A DNA stretch of 64,000 nt, taken from the NCBI GenBank assembly GCA_028564705.1, contig JAPXFQ010002813.1, forward strand, positions 310,001 through 374,000, written 5' to 3'. The notes under the pieces were generated by a model. It was given only the letters and a program-made list of their open reading frames with translations. It did no database searches and had not been told where the DNA came from. This DNA comes from Apricaphanius iberus. Its lineage: Eukaryota > Chordata > Actinopteri > Cyprinodontiformes > Aphaniidae. The translations under genes and the position numbers were made by a program. Within the stretch, counting starts at the first letter, position 1. Each line of letters opens with the position of its first letter. Positions 47,110 through 59,404 of this stretch are shown here, piece after piece.

Positions 47110-49649
47110 CACTACAACGGCCACTATACTATAACTACCAGAAAGGCCACAAACGGTCATTTTTTGACTGTTGTATATAAACCTTACTGTTGTATATAAA
47201 CCTTATTATATTACTTTGAAAGTTTACAACTGAGATAATACGAAAATGAATTAGCTAATCAATGTTTTAAAAACCATAATAAGACGAAAAAAGACTATTT
47301 TTAATTTAATAGATAAAGTTTAATTAGGCTATGTAAGCTTTCATCTGAACCGAACATCAGCCTCAAACTATTAGTGTAACGTACATACTCTAGAAGAGCA
47401 TTTTTTAGCATCAGCTCATCAGAACATTTTAACATCAACATATTACTATAAATTGACAACAATGTTGGTTTCCTTTATCACAAAAACAAAATAGAAATTA
47501 TCTTTATATTATCAAAACATATAGTAAAGGGTAACGGCAAGTATGAAATAGTATAAGAGTAGTATGAAAAAAGTATGCAGCAAAGGAACAAGCTAGATGT
47601 CAAAACTCAGTAAAAAGAGCTATAAATGCAACAATATATTATTTGTGGAATACTTCCCAGCCATCTGATCCAGGATATCCACGCCATATTTTGTTTCATT
47701 ATCATATTGCTCAGACTCCGGCTTTGCATTGGGCCCATCAATTATCCCCACAGTCGTGTGCACAGCGCTGAGTATACAGACATTTTTGCGAGCCTTTCCC
47801 TGATAAACAGTAAGCGTCGCACCTCCGCATTTCAGCATCCTTGCGCACCTCCGCATTTCAGCATCCTTGATGAAAACAGCTCCTCTTGCTGTTTGGCAGA
47901 GGGCAGTAACTCGCGCTTGGGTACCCACAAGGCTGGTTTTCCTGGCTTGCAAGGTGGTGGCAAATTTTAGAGGGGTGAAGAAACTATCAGTGGTGATGTT
48001 TCTTCCTTTCCCCATGAATGGCTCCACCAGTTTCAGCACCACGTTCTCCCCAAGCAGCTGACCTCTACCACGCGTTTTGTCCTTTCCCAGATATGGAGCG
48101 CCATTCAGCATGTATTTAGACTCGACATCAGCTGCCAGCCAAAATTTGATTCCAAATTTATCCGGCTTATTTGCCATGTATTGGATGAATTTGCATCTGG
48201 CCTTAGTGGGGAAAACCTGCTCATCAATGGTGATGTTGGCACCAGGCTTATAACAGGCAATGCAGTTTTCGACAAACTTGTTCCAAGTAGCAGAGATCAG
48301 CGCAAACCTCTCATCTACTAGTTGTGCACGTCGGGTTTCTTTTCTATCAAAACGAAAAAATCTCATTATTTCTTTGAATCTATTTCTGGACATCGTTTCC
48401 TTGAAAAAGGGGAAACCCCATTTTTATGACCAGAGACTGTCCACGTCCATATTTCTTGCTCCGTGTGCAACTCAAATATATCAGAGCAATGAAGGCTTTT
48501 AGCTCGGCCACCGTCATCTCCCATGAACCATCGCCGTGATGTTGATGCGCCTCAGCTACTGTGCATTCCCTGATGTGCTTTAGCATGCCTAGATCAAATA
48601 GGCAGAGGAAAGCTGTGAGGGCACCATCGATGTTGCGCTTTGCGTAAAGTGTAGGGCCGGTGGCTTCAGTGAGGACGTTTTGACTCTGCCTTCTCCCAGG
48701 ATATTCACCAGGAGCAAAAACTGTCCACATAGTCCCATCCTTTCCGTTTTCCACCGTCAAAGGAGAGGGTATGTTGGCCTCCAGGTTTGGATCAGGTGCG
48801 GGAGATGGCTCAGGATGTCCTGTGATGATAATGTAATGGAAATAACTAACTAAATAAATACAAATAAATAATTAAATAAATAAAAGTAAATTAAGTAAAT
48901 TAAAATAAATAAATAAAATTGTCACATGATAATCTAGCATTTGGCCTATGCTGGCCTAATATTATTATGATGCTAATTACTCTAAAAAGTGGCCAAGTCA
49001 GCGCAGCATAGAAAAAGCTTACCTGATATTTCCGCTGGCATAACAGCATTTGGGTGACTGTCAGATAACATTAGGCGTCTCTTTTTCCTCTGGATCTCCT
49101 CTAACTCACTATCAGGGGACGAACTTTCATTCACCCAGGAATCGTCACTGCTATCAGACTCATTCTCCGGGCAAGATTGTCCACCAGAATCGTCACTGTC
49201 CATGTTCATCAATCTTTCTAAAGCCATTTCTACTGTTATATTTCTTGTAGACCTCTGTGTCATTTTAGCTTTGCTTCAGATAGAAAAGAAAAAACTGAAA
49301 AACAAACATAATTTTTTTCTGGACCAAACACAGCTGAAGATGCTCTTTGACAATCAGCTGACTGTCAGAATTCCCGCCTTGACGTTCTATTGTTATTTAG
49401 CGCGGGAAAATCGAAATAGTACAGCGTAAAACTCGCTGCAATCTAAATGACCGCCTGTGGCCGAAATAGGTAGAAGTGATTGTATTTCATTTATCCTTTG
49501 AATACTAAATATGAAATCTATTTTTATGAAAGTTTACAGAATTTTAGGAAAAGTCATGAAACAGTAAGGCTTTATGTTTTTTTTTCCATAAAGTAATTAA
49601 ACATACAAATTGAAAAACTGTCAAAATGACTGCCATGGCTGTTCTAGTG
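47110..49649 (-). mobile_element. piggyBac-superfamily DNA transposon, decayed
   Basis: 2540 bp between TTAA target sites (47106-47109 and 49650-49653). Terminal inverted repeats CACTACAACGGCCA (left) and, reversed, CACTAGAACAGCCA (right) differ at two positions. A subterminal inverted pair, GGCCACAAACGGTCAT (47145-47160) and ATGACCGCCTGTGGCC (49447-49462), also survives. It carries a broken transposase gene on the minus strand. TTAA duplication is the defining feature of the superfamily. Confidence 0.95.
47620..49263 (-). pseudogene. piggyBac transposase pseudogene (two exons)
   Basis: Exon 1 (49263-49023) starts MTQRSTRN and encodes an acidic Asp/Ser/Glu-rich N-terminus. A 203-bp intron (49022-48820; donor CAG|GTAAGC, acceptor TCACAG) joins in frame to exon 2, which contains MTVAELKAFIALIYL, WGFPFFKETMSRNRF, ITIDEQVFP, GENVVLKL, ITTDSFFT and KYGVDILDQM. 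The catalytic Asp codons are at 48223-48225, 47986-47988 and 47677-47679 (plus the neighbouring LD at 47668-47670), as in piggyBac DDD transposases. Lesions: a frameshift near 48470-48480, a TAA stop at 48414-48416 in the restored frame, and loss of everything after MAGKYS, so the C-terminal part including the Cys-rich domain is missing. It cannot encode active transposase. The family cuts and pastes at TTAA in the nucleus. Confidence 0.92.
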
Positions 49650-49878
49650 TTAAACAGAGGCATACAGCTGAATATGAAAAATGACATTCTCTCCGAGACA
49701 AACAAAACCTTAGTGACCAACTAACCACAGCTAAAAAAAACAGCTAAATGTTGCTGAATGCTTTGCACAAGTTGTCTGCCATTTGCATTTACCTCTTTTT
49801 TTAATAAGTAGGGGGGAAGAATCGGAATAAAATCATAGATTTTATTTTTAACCCATATCACCCAGCCCTACTGTCAAC

Positions 49879-50189
49879 CCCCAAGCTGTGGCTACTACTA
49901 CTGTAGCTGGTAGATATAAACATAACATCATTGTCGTGCTCAGGGACATTTATTAATTGGGATAACAACCCTCCAAGTTCTTTAAACTCTGATTATAAAC
50001 TGAATATAGAAAAGGGTCACATAGACTATGCTACTTCTGGGGGGAAAGTTCTGTAGAGTGCTTTACTTCCTGTGTGAGCAGCTGCTTGTTTACGCTAGGA
50101 TTTACGGGTTTTCCATCAAAAGTCTGCCAACTGGCTGAATTAAGCAGCGATTTAAATTTCTAAAGATGTCTCGCGCATTTACCGAATAT
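49879..50189. other. Short unannotated stretch
   Basis: No recognised feature between the hAT element and the THAP remnant; it may be the 3' part of that remnant's parent transposon. Confidence 0.35.
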
Positions 50190-50219
50190 ATCTGTGGATG
50201 GTGTTAATCGACTTGTCAA

Positions 50220-50541
50220 TTTTTTTTTCCCCCGCGCCTCAGAGCAAAATTTTTTACATCTCTCAGTATTTGACACAACCTTGACACAAGTATTCTACTC
50301 ACTGTAGCTCTGTGGATGTTAAACTTGTGACAAAGTTCCCTTTGTGTAAAGCCGGTTGCCAGAGGTCCCGTCTGATTTTTATCAGCCATTGTGCCCGCAA
50401 TTCAGGATCATTGGGAAAGGAGTGAAAACTTAAGGTTTTGTTAAATCTCACCCCAGCAGTACACAGCGGGACGCAGCAATGATGAGATTTCCCACCTTCT
50501 GCTCTTTGTAGTTTAACTCGATCACCAAAATAAAAGTACAA
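50220..50541 (-). pseudogene. THAP / helix-turn-helix transposase remnant (Harbinger- or P-like)
   Basis: The minus-strand frame from 50541 carries the first half of a THAP DNA-binding domain: HHCCVPLCTAGV, then LSFHSFPNDPELRAQWLIKI and RRDLW (CxxxC, FHSFP, W). The domain is cut before its second Cys-His pair. In another frame immediately downstream (about 50353-50290) the sequence reads FTQRELCHKFNIHRATVSRI, a helix-turn-helix of the type before DDE_Tnp_4 catalytic domains. THAP plus this HTH is the layout of ISL2EU/Harbinger-like transposases, so this looks like an internally deleted, frameshifted copy. No DDE region was found. A P-element-like origin is the alternative. Confidence 0.68.
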
Positions 50542-52572
50542 TAAAGCTAGTGGAAATGAACAACTTTACATTCGGTCTCAGAACAGGAAGTTAGCCTTTT
50601 CTCGTGCACAGGGTCTATGGGAAATGAGGAGAAGAAGCAAGCTGTATGTGTCTTCAGGGGAAAAAAAAAATTAGCAATGCAAATGGAGGGCTGCTGGAAC
50701 ATTGGTGCAAAACACAAAAACACTAACATGTCATGTATTTATTTCAGTGGCGTCTGGGACAGAGTTAGGAAATAAAAAATAAACCAAGGTCCCGATCCTT
50801 ATATGGGTGAGCACAAGGATTTACCGAATTGAATGGCAATAAAATTCAAATTCATTATTTGAAATTCATACAATGTGATGCTTTGTTATTTCTCTTTACT
50901 TTCTGTTTCTCACAGCTGAAACTGGAAAAATTAGGCCGTGTATCAAACACTTATTTTCGCAGTAGCATATTTGTTTTCTACACATAGTTCTGGTAATGCA
51001 GATGCTTCCATAACAAAATCTAAGCCATTATGACAATATATTTATATTTTTAATTGATGGTGGTGGCATTTAAGTTCTTATATAAAATGCTTTATAGTGA
51101 AATACTGAAAACATGGTACCATAGACCACAGATACTGCAGATCCATACAGAAGCAATGTTATCGCACATATCTTTTAAAATGTTACAAACAATGTCACTA
51201 AATAATGTTAAAGATAACATTCAAGCAAAAGAAATGCAATCAAACATCTCTTGTGGTACTTGAACTTGACGCAGGAAGAGCTTTGAGTTTCTTGTACTAC
51301 GACCATCTCTGAACCCTTCCTCCTCCTACATTTCAAAAGAATGTCACCGACCCTGCATTGTACAACAATAATTACCACCCAAGTAAAACCTAAGATATAT
51401 TTTCACCTACAGATGATGTGTTCTCACAATGTGGTCTAAATTTCCTTCTCACATGACCTAAATTGCAGTCCCTGGTGATCTTAATGAATGCTCTGTAAAT
51501 GAAGTGATGCAGTCAAGTCAAGAAATGGTGATTGGGCTCATTCTCTGCCTTTCCCCATTACATACGGAGTATTTAAGAATCTAGATGTTTTAATGTGAAT
51601 TGCTGATTTGAAATGAGCCACTGATTCCACTTAGCTTCTATTCAGCTCAGGTCTTTATTTGGAAGAGTGATGAGTAACATGTGATTACCAATGCAGACTA
51701 AACCTTTGAAAAATATATGGTTTTTTTTACCATTACATCATGGAATTCAAATTGTGTGGGGTTTTTGTGTTTGTGTTTTCTCAGTAAATGCAAAGATTTT
51801 AGCCAAATTAAGTTTCTGTGAAGCTCTGACCTGCTAACAGTTTTGGTCAGTTTCAGTTGGAGAACTAGAAATAAAAACACTGCTTTTCACCTTTCTTGCT
51901 GTAATTGCTTACATAATGTCTTCTGAATGTAAGGTCAGCCAATTTATCATTTCAATAAAATTATTTTAGATTTTTTTCTCAGGATTAGGTCAATGGAAAA
52001 TTGTTGCCATTTCAATATCAGTATAGTGGAGGTTTTTTCTGAATTTCAGGAAAGAACTCTCTCTACTTAGAAAAAATAACCCATGCGCAACAAATCTTTC
52101 TTGAAAAGTTACAATATAAACGTAGATAACTTTTTCCAGCAGTGGTCCGAAATGCATTTCTCCATATAGCATGCCTAACTTTAGCCTACCTGTTGAATAG
52201 AAACTTGGCGACGGAGGCATCAGTGGAGAGCCCAACATGTGCTTTCAGTGCACGGCATCATTGGATAAAAATCTCCTAAAAACACTCATGTTTCTCTCTC
52301 CTAAGGCTTTTCTCTTCTTTTCATAAACCTCGAAGACAATGTTTTCTTTGCTACTCTAACATTTTCAAAGGACCTGGTTTGAAGAATGAATGGATGAAGG
52401 CATAGCGCACTCTCAAAATGATTGACAATTAGGAGAACAAATAGCCTAGTTGCTCCACCCAGAAGAAGATCCTTCTCCATACCTTTAAATACCTGCCACC
52501 TGATTTGCAGTAAATTCAGAAGTTACAAATCAAGACTTTAACATAATATACTGGAAAATTAGTACCAACGTA
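50542..52572. other. Intronic DNA, nothing recognised
   Basis: 2 kb without a supported gene, RNA or repeat. Confidence 0.45.
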
Positions 52573-52672
52573 TTCTGGGTGTATACCACCTCTCATGCAA
52601 TGGATGCTGGAAATAAGCACCAACTACTTCACAATGCTGCTTAGATAAAGCTAGTATAGAAAATGAATGAGT
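52573..52672 (+). mobile_element. Old SINE 3' fragment
   Basis: CTGGGTGTATACCACCTCTC, ATGCTGGAAATAAGCACCAA and GAAAATGAATGAGTG follow the L2-tailed SINE consensus order, but are heavily diverged. Confidence 0.55.
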
Positions 52673-54282
52673 GTTGGAAAATCACCTGATGTGGTAATAA
52701 TTCAGATCCATGTGAACAGTCTTAAATAAAATACATCAGATGAATCATTTTAGAATGTGATAATAAAAATGATAATGGTACATCTAAAATAATTAAACAA
52801 TCTCTGTAGGATATTATGGACTTGGACAACTTTCCAACAGTTGTTGCTTTGTGCATAAGTAGGGTTTTTAAGAGTTTCATAAAATAAAAACTCCAGAAAG
52901 AGATCTGCTTGGGTAGAATCGTTCAAGGATAACATTTAGAGTAATCAAAAAAATGTATGAATAATCAGCCCTGGCTCTTTTGGATAAGTGCCTAAAATAT
53001 AATCATATAGGCTAATGCAGTTTGAACTGAACTTTTCTAAATATCAATCTCTCTGCTTTGTTACAGTGTTTCACTGGTATAAGTAAGATTAAGAGACATC
53101 TAATTCACTTACCCTGCAAAGCAAAGCGTATATAAAAACACCTCCCGGGACCCAAATATAATCCGTGATGTGTACTTAGCACTGACCCTGATTAGGCTGA
53201 GTGTCTGATGAGAATCGGATGGGTTAATATACTCCCAGGGTTCAATGCGAGCATGACAGTGTGCATGCTCTAAGATACAATTCCAGGAAATATGCATTTC
53301 CAAACAGCAGCACGTGTAAGACTCTTCATGCTTGGCAACAAGGGAGTTATTAAAGGAATCATTAAAAAATCTAAAAAAAAGACCTGTATGTTCTAACCCC
53401 ACTGCAGTTTGAAGAGGCTACTTCCTTTCCGTGAAACTAGCTGAAGGACAGTCATGTTTACCCATAGATGCATTAACATACTGCTGAGTCAAATTCACGC
53501 CAATAATTCTGCATTTACATATAAATAAGACAAAAACCAATGCAAGGTAAAGAGAGGGTGATTTCTAAACTCATAACCTAACATAAAAATGCAACACATA
53601 AACACCTACCTATAAACATACTCATCAAAGTAAAGGACATTTATAAAAACATCTGAGTAAAGAAAGTGGTCCAAAAACCTATGCCTCATTAGCATAAGCT
53701 GTCATGATAAATTTCTGAAGTGCGAAAACCAGGGGACTCCACGCACACAGTTATCTTGCCAAGGTGTCGGCTTTTTATTCTAGCAAGAATCCGAGCTTCA
53801 CAATTGTCACACTTCATGCTAATTTGAGTGAAACCTCATTCTGTCAAAACCTGTAAGATGATGTGACTGTTAGTGCAGACAAGCCATAAAACAGAATTTT
53901 TTTTGGGGACTTTGTTTTTTATCTCCATCTAACATAATGCATTTGGGAGAGCATAGTAAACATCTGTCTCTGTCTGCTTTAGTTACCCAACAACAGGAAG
54001 CAATCTAAGTTTCAGATCACAATCAGATGTCACTTTATTTTTGCAGCTTGTCCAATTTTGTCAGCATCAATGACTACTTTGAAAAAAATACCATTGTACC
54101 AACATTGAGTACAGAAAATTTCACCACAAATTTTTACCAAGAATATATTCACTCATGCTTTTGCTTAACTACCTTGTTTCAATTTTGCAAGAAGATACAC
54201 TTCCTTTGGTAAATACCGCTACAGCCCCACCTCCTTTGGTATATAATGACATAGCATTCATAATTTTATATTGTTTATTAGG
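52673..54282. other. Intronic DNA, nothing recognised
   Basis: No supported gene or repeat. The 97-codon minus-strand frame at 53109-53402 has no known domain. Confidence 0.45.
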
Positions 54283-54450
54283 GGTGTGCCAGTATGCCAA
54301 ACATCTCAGTTCAGCAAGTACCTTGGTTTAATGTCACGGTCTGGTTCATTTTCGGTAAAATAAAATGGTGAAAAAAAAAATGTTTTTCTGCTTTGTAAAC
54401 GGGTAATTCTTTTATTACATTTAAAATTAAACTTTACTTGCATTAAATTC
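54283..54450 (+). mobile_element. hAT-type MITE, left end only
   Basis: TTAGGGGTGTGCCAGTATGC followed by TCAGTTCAGCAAGTACCTTG, TCACGGTCTGGTTCATTTTC and GGTAAAATAAAA, the characteristic 5' segment of a common vertebrate hAT MITE. The matching right end was not located, so its end coordinate is approximate. Confidence 0.6.
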
Positions 54451-57400
54451 TCCAGCAACATAATCTCAGAAAACAAAAATGTAAAAAAATAAGCTTTAAG
54501 ATTTACCCTTTAAAATTAATTTTAAAAATTGTTACATGAAACATGTCATTCTGTGCAGTTTCAACAAATGTTCCTCTTTCTTTTTTAACCAATTTAGCAT
54601 AGGGGGAACAGGTAAGATTGTCAGATAGTGTTTACACTCTGATTAACAGCCTTCACAATTCCCTTTTGGCATGTGCAGCTGGAGCCAAAACAGCTCTGAA
54701 TGGGGGAACTCATCACATAACACTGGCACACTGCTTTCGCCTTATCCACATCTTTTTTGTCCCATTCTCATACTTCATCAGGAAGTCGACCTGTATGAGA
54801 GCTACATACACCTATTCATACTTTGAAATGCACAAATGTTCATACAACTAGGTGAGCATCAACATGTGCTAGGAATAATCTAGATTTGAACCCACAACCT
54901 TTAATTGCAGGATGCTCTCTACCACCAGCTTGTTCATAAAGCTTAAAGCAGAACTGGTTATCATACTCTGTTATAACTTTGTTTAGAGGATACATCAGCC
55001 CCCAATGAGAGTCGTGTCTCCAGGCTGTAATCAATGAGGAAGTGGAATTTTCCTACTTACCAGTGGGATTCCCATCCTATGTTATCCTTTTGATCTCACT
55101 GCTATAGTTGGGGTTGTTTATTTCCATTCCATTCCTGCAAGAGAAGCGATGCCTCAACCCCCAGGCTAATTCTTGACGATGATTAATTAAGTCCTTTACC
55201 TTTCTGTTGTCAGTCGAGGTGTGTTAGAGGTATTCAGGGAGAATTTTTTTCAAATAGTTGTTTGTGCTGATAAATAATGAGTCCTGATGAATATGTAATA
55301 AGCAGGGAACAATACCAGCCTGGCATTAACATGCATCACCTAGCTTTAACATGTGGCAGGTATCTGATTATCTTCGCATATGATTTGGCTGAGTTGAAAT
55401 CTCCCCTGGCTCTTAAATGAGTCTTTACTGTTTCTTGGGTCATTCATTAAGTATTCTTGATTATATATTTACATCTTTTAAAAATAGTACTGCAAAACTC
55501 TTTTTAGGTCTTTATAAAGCAATATGTTAACAGAAGATTCATTAGGTCCGTTTTAGCTTTTATTACTTTTTTATTTAAATTTAAATCTTTTGACTGTTCA
55601 GCATAAATATACTTGTTGAATTCAGTTGCTGCCCAATACTGAATGCGTTTTACATATGTCTACTGGAGCTGAAATTTCCTCCAAAAGTCATTATATCAAC
55701 ACAGATGAGAAGATGATTGTAACAGTGAATGAACATGTTTTGTGCTTTTATACTTTCATTGCCTTTGGAATAAGGTTGTCATGACCCATGTTCTGCTGGG
55801 TTATGGGAGATAAATTGGCTTATTGTTTGGCATAGGTGTGTATAATGCATGTTTATTTAGGATTATTCTTTCCAGCAAACAGTTTCATCTAAGATTCTTG
55901 GACTGGCTGCAAAGTTTGGCCTGGAGATTTTGGATGATATTAGACCATATTAATCATATTTTAACTTAAGATTTTTAAAGTAAAACATTCTTGAAACTTA
56001 CAGTGTGTCATGTAATGTGTAAATTTAATGGTATAGACCTGGAGATGCATTGTGCGGTAGATTTTTTTACAAATGTCCTATCGACCATTTTGTTCAGCTC
56101 TGACCTAATGATATCGCTGTTAGCCAGTCGAATGTCTCTTTCAGGATTTTAAATAACAAAATATTTTTTTTTCTATTGTATTGATACATTCAAAATTTAA
56201 CTCTCTTAATAATAAAATATTTGTGGTGAAATATATAAAAAAAAATAATAAGAAGAAAGGCCAAAGTTACTAAGCCTTTTTTTTCATTTCTGAAGAGGAT
56301 CTCAAGAACCTACAGTTGGCAAACTCCATTCGGGGTCAGGACCACAAGTGTGAGAGCATTAGTGTTAGTGGGATTTGTTGGGTTAGCATTGCTGATTGAA
56401 AATATCAGCCCCTTGTGTGTATTACCTGTAGGTCTTGTAGACTAATAGAAAATGCTCTTTTTTAATTTTTTCCTAATTCAGCAAATCACGGAGCATACTT
56501 GTTTTGGAAAAGGATAGAACTGAGGAACTGTGCTCTAAATGTTTAGTTTTTTGTTTTGTTTTACTTTTTGCAGACATCTAAATCACTATTAAAACAGCCT
56601 TAGCAAATGATACACATGCCTCCATAGAATATATTTGATTTTATAGAAGCCTTTTCAATGTTTTGGGCTTTGACTCATTTTTAAACACCTCAGTGATACA
56701 ACGTAAAACCAACAGGAACTTCTTCCGGTAACAACTTCTGTATTGGTGAGTGTTTTTGTCAGAAGTTAGCACATATATATGTTGCATTCTCTAACAATAA
56801 GTTAGATTTTTTTTTCCTGACAAACCAGTCGCTGAACAGGGCTGGCAAGGCATTAAGTCAGCCCCAAGTCCCCTCACCAATTTCTTAGAAAAAAAGATTG
56901 AGATCTTTATGGAGATGCACTATTAGGTTTGGGCAGTGTCCGGTTTGTGACAGTTCAGTTTCAATTCAAAGTCAGGTTTTGTTAAGACTGTAAGGGTAGT
57001 CAATGGTCCCCTTTTTTATATTTATTTTGATAAAAGATGGAATAATTCTTCCACTAATTGCTAGTCTGTGTGGGAACAATCACTTGACCTACAAAAAAAC
57101 ACTACACTTTTAGATTTTATTATTTTATGACAACATACTTTTTGCATTAGATGTTGATTTACTATGTTTCATATGAGAACGTCAGTGTTACAGTCCACTA
57201 GAGATTTTATCATAAAAAAACCTGAGACCTTTAAGTAACATCCCATCTTGTGCAAGACTGATGACTGATACAATCATTAGTGTAGAGTCATCTACACTAG
57301 AGCTGGTGTAGCGTAATCAAGATGTGACTTGGATTGCTTCTTTTATTTCTTAAAGACATTTCCCCTCTTATCAAAAAGGCTTCTTTGTTTTTGAACATAT

Positions 57401-58949
57401 ACAAGCACTAATGCTTATTCACAGCATTAACATAGGACTATAAGATAGAACTATATGCAGATGGGAAACTAAAGATCTCAAGTATTTTCACTCTTAATTA
57501 TGATTTGCTTGATTACTAAAATGTTTAATCAAAAGTTTTTAAGCAAAGTATATATTTACACAGAAATAAACTAGCTGAAGTAATAAAAAGAACATGTTTG
57601 TGAAATATTACTGTTATATGTTTATATTTGGAGTATGTAGATTAAAATGGTTTGATCAATTCTGTACATGTGGCAATCAAATCTCTTGTTAGAATCTCTC
57701 AAAGTTCTCGAGTTAATTATTGACTTTTCTTGAGCTGTTTTTTCAAGATGTAAATCATGAATGATAAAGCAATGTTGCTTTGATTGAAAAAGTAGAAAAA
57801 TTATGCAGATCTAATTAAAATTCCCCATCATAGTTACTCTAACGAGCATCTCAATCTGGCTTGGACATGTCTCATGTGAGACAACTTGGAAATTAGTCAG
57901 TTTATTAACAGAGGGACATTGTGGATGTTGTATGCTTAGGTAATAGAAAAACAGCTTATGAAATTGGGATGCTCGGCATAGGCATAGAGATGATATCCCA
58001 TATACAGAGGATGTTAGTACAGATGCAGCCATCTAGGCTATGATTCCTGGGACCTTGGGTGCATGCCTCCCCCGTATTCTCCTTCTGCCTATGTCCTGCA
58101 TGATTATTGTGGGGAAAAAAAGCTAATTTAGGTCACTTTTCTCCCTAGAAGATCTATTAGATTGCTGATTTTATATTCATATCAGTATAGTAAATTTGGC
58201 TTGAAGAACCAAAGCTATAAAATCATTAAGATCATTATAACTCTACGATGATTACAATACAGGGCACAATCAACCACCACTTATTCACGGTTTGGTGTTT
58301 ACATATTCAGTATTTGCTGATTTTCCTGTGGAACGTAACTCTTAATTATTTGCAGATTTTTTTTCATAATATGCCTGAAGCGTTCTAATAAAAACGCTGC
58401 TTGGGATGTTAAAATATTAAAGGCATGGCAGAGGATAATTTTCTTCTGGGGGGATCTTCTAGACTATTGGTCCTTCTAACTGTCAATCATTCTGGATAGT
58501 TTTCACTTTCTGTGCATGTGCACTCAGGTGTTTATGTATAATGCACTACATCTTCATCCATTCATTCTACCTCACATTTCTCACCGAGTCTTGCAAAAAA
58601 AGTGTCTTTGAAGCATATGAGAAGAAGAGAAAGGCCTCAGAAGAGAAGAACAAATAGAAATATAAATAAACTTATTGCAAAAAAATGGAACACAGACTTC
58701 TTTGGAGGGTCTGTTCATCCAATCAATACATCAGCAAGCCATCTTTATCCAATAAGTGCACAATTAACATCTGAACATGAGCAATCATTGCTTACACAAC
58801 GCATTACTGACACAACTGATGGTGAAGTTCAGAGAAACTAAATAGCAGAGACTATAAATGTGAGGCCTGCTCTGCGGCCTTTCCTGGAGCAAGCAGGGGG
58901 GGAGCAAGCTGCTGGCCACCAGCAATAGTGCTGACAGCTCAGCTGAAAC
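54451..58949. other. Long unique intronic stretch
   Basis: 4.5 kb almost free of recognisable repeats. 55170-55430 is a mixed-composition block with homeodomain-like TTAATTAA and ATAAATAATGAG motifs that may be conserved noncoding. No exon supported. Confidence 0.4.
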
Positions 58950-59027
58950 CTGTCAATCAGAAGGACATGATCCTAATTATTCATAATTTCAAGCTCTGGA
59001 AACGGGCCCATTCTCGTTGATTGACAG
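58950..59027. promoter_or_regulatory. Inverted pair of PBX-MEIS/PREP decamers, candidate enhancer
   Basis: CTGTCAATCA at 58950-58959 and TGATTGACAG at 59018-59027 are perfect reverse complements. TGATTGACAG is the established composite site for PBX with MEIS or PREP (TGAT half for PBX, TGACAG half for MEIS/PREP). A further CTGACAG lies at 58931-58937, and TAATTATTCATAAT, a homeodomain-type AT-rich site, lies between the decamers. The surrounding 58860-59040 is less AT-rich than its neighbours and contains no recognised repeat. Enhancer function is inference. Confidence 0.5.
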
Positions 59028-59404
59028 CTATCACTTGTGAATATGTAATTCTATTGGTCAACGCTACTTTTTTGTATTAAAAATGTAAATGTATTATTTA
59101 CAAGAGTTGAAAAGAATAAAAGCTGTGAAAAACAGATGTAAATGGAAATAACATCAGCAAAAATGTTAAATGAAGTGCTACTTTCAGTGCAAATTATGGC
59201 AAGATTGTAAAGACTGTTAGGTTTGTTTGGAGCAGTGTTGGTTATCTGATAGCTGCAGGGAGAAAGGACCTGCAGAAACTCTCCTTCATGCACCTAAGAT
59301 GAAGCATTCACTGATGGAGCTCTGCTAGAAGAGTAAAGGAAAGTGGTCAGTGTGTCCTCCGATAGGCCAAGCATAGAGCAGCATGATTACAGAGATAGCT
59401 CAGA
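59028..59404. other. Intronic DNA, nothing recognised
   Basis: No supported feature beyond the short minus-strand frame at 59051-59293, which has no known domain. Confidence 0.4.

Larger units (their letters stand above)
46460..49870. mobile_element. hAT element interrupted by a SINE and a piggyBac element
   Basis: Left end TAGGCCTAAGC (diverged) and right end ACCCAGCCCTA, flanked by CTGTTAAC (46452-46459) and CTGTCAAC (49871-49878), an 8-bp target duplication with one mismatch. Removing the SINE (46505-46877 plus one 10-bp duplication copy) and the piggyBac element (47110-49649 plus one TTAA) leaves about 484 bp of host hAT MITE. Its TAGGGCTGGG-type ends and AT-rich subterminal ATCGATT sequence fit common fish hAT MITEs. 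It codes for nothing itself. Confidence 0.82.
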
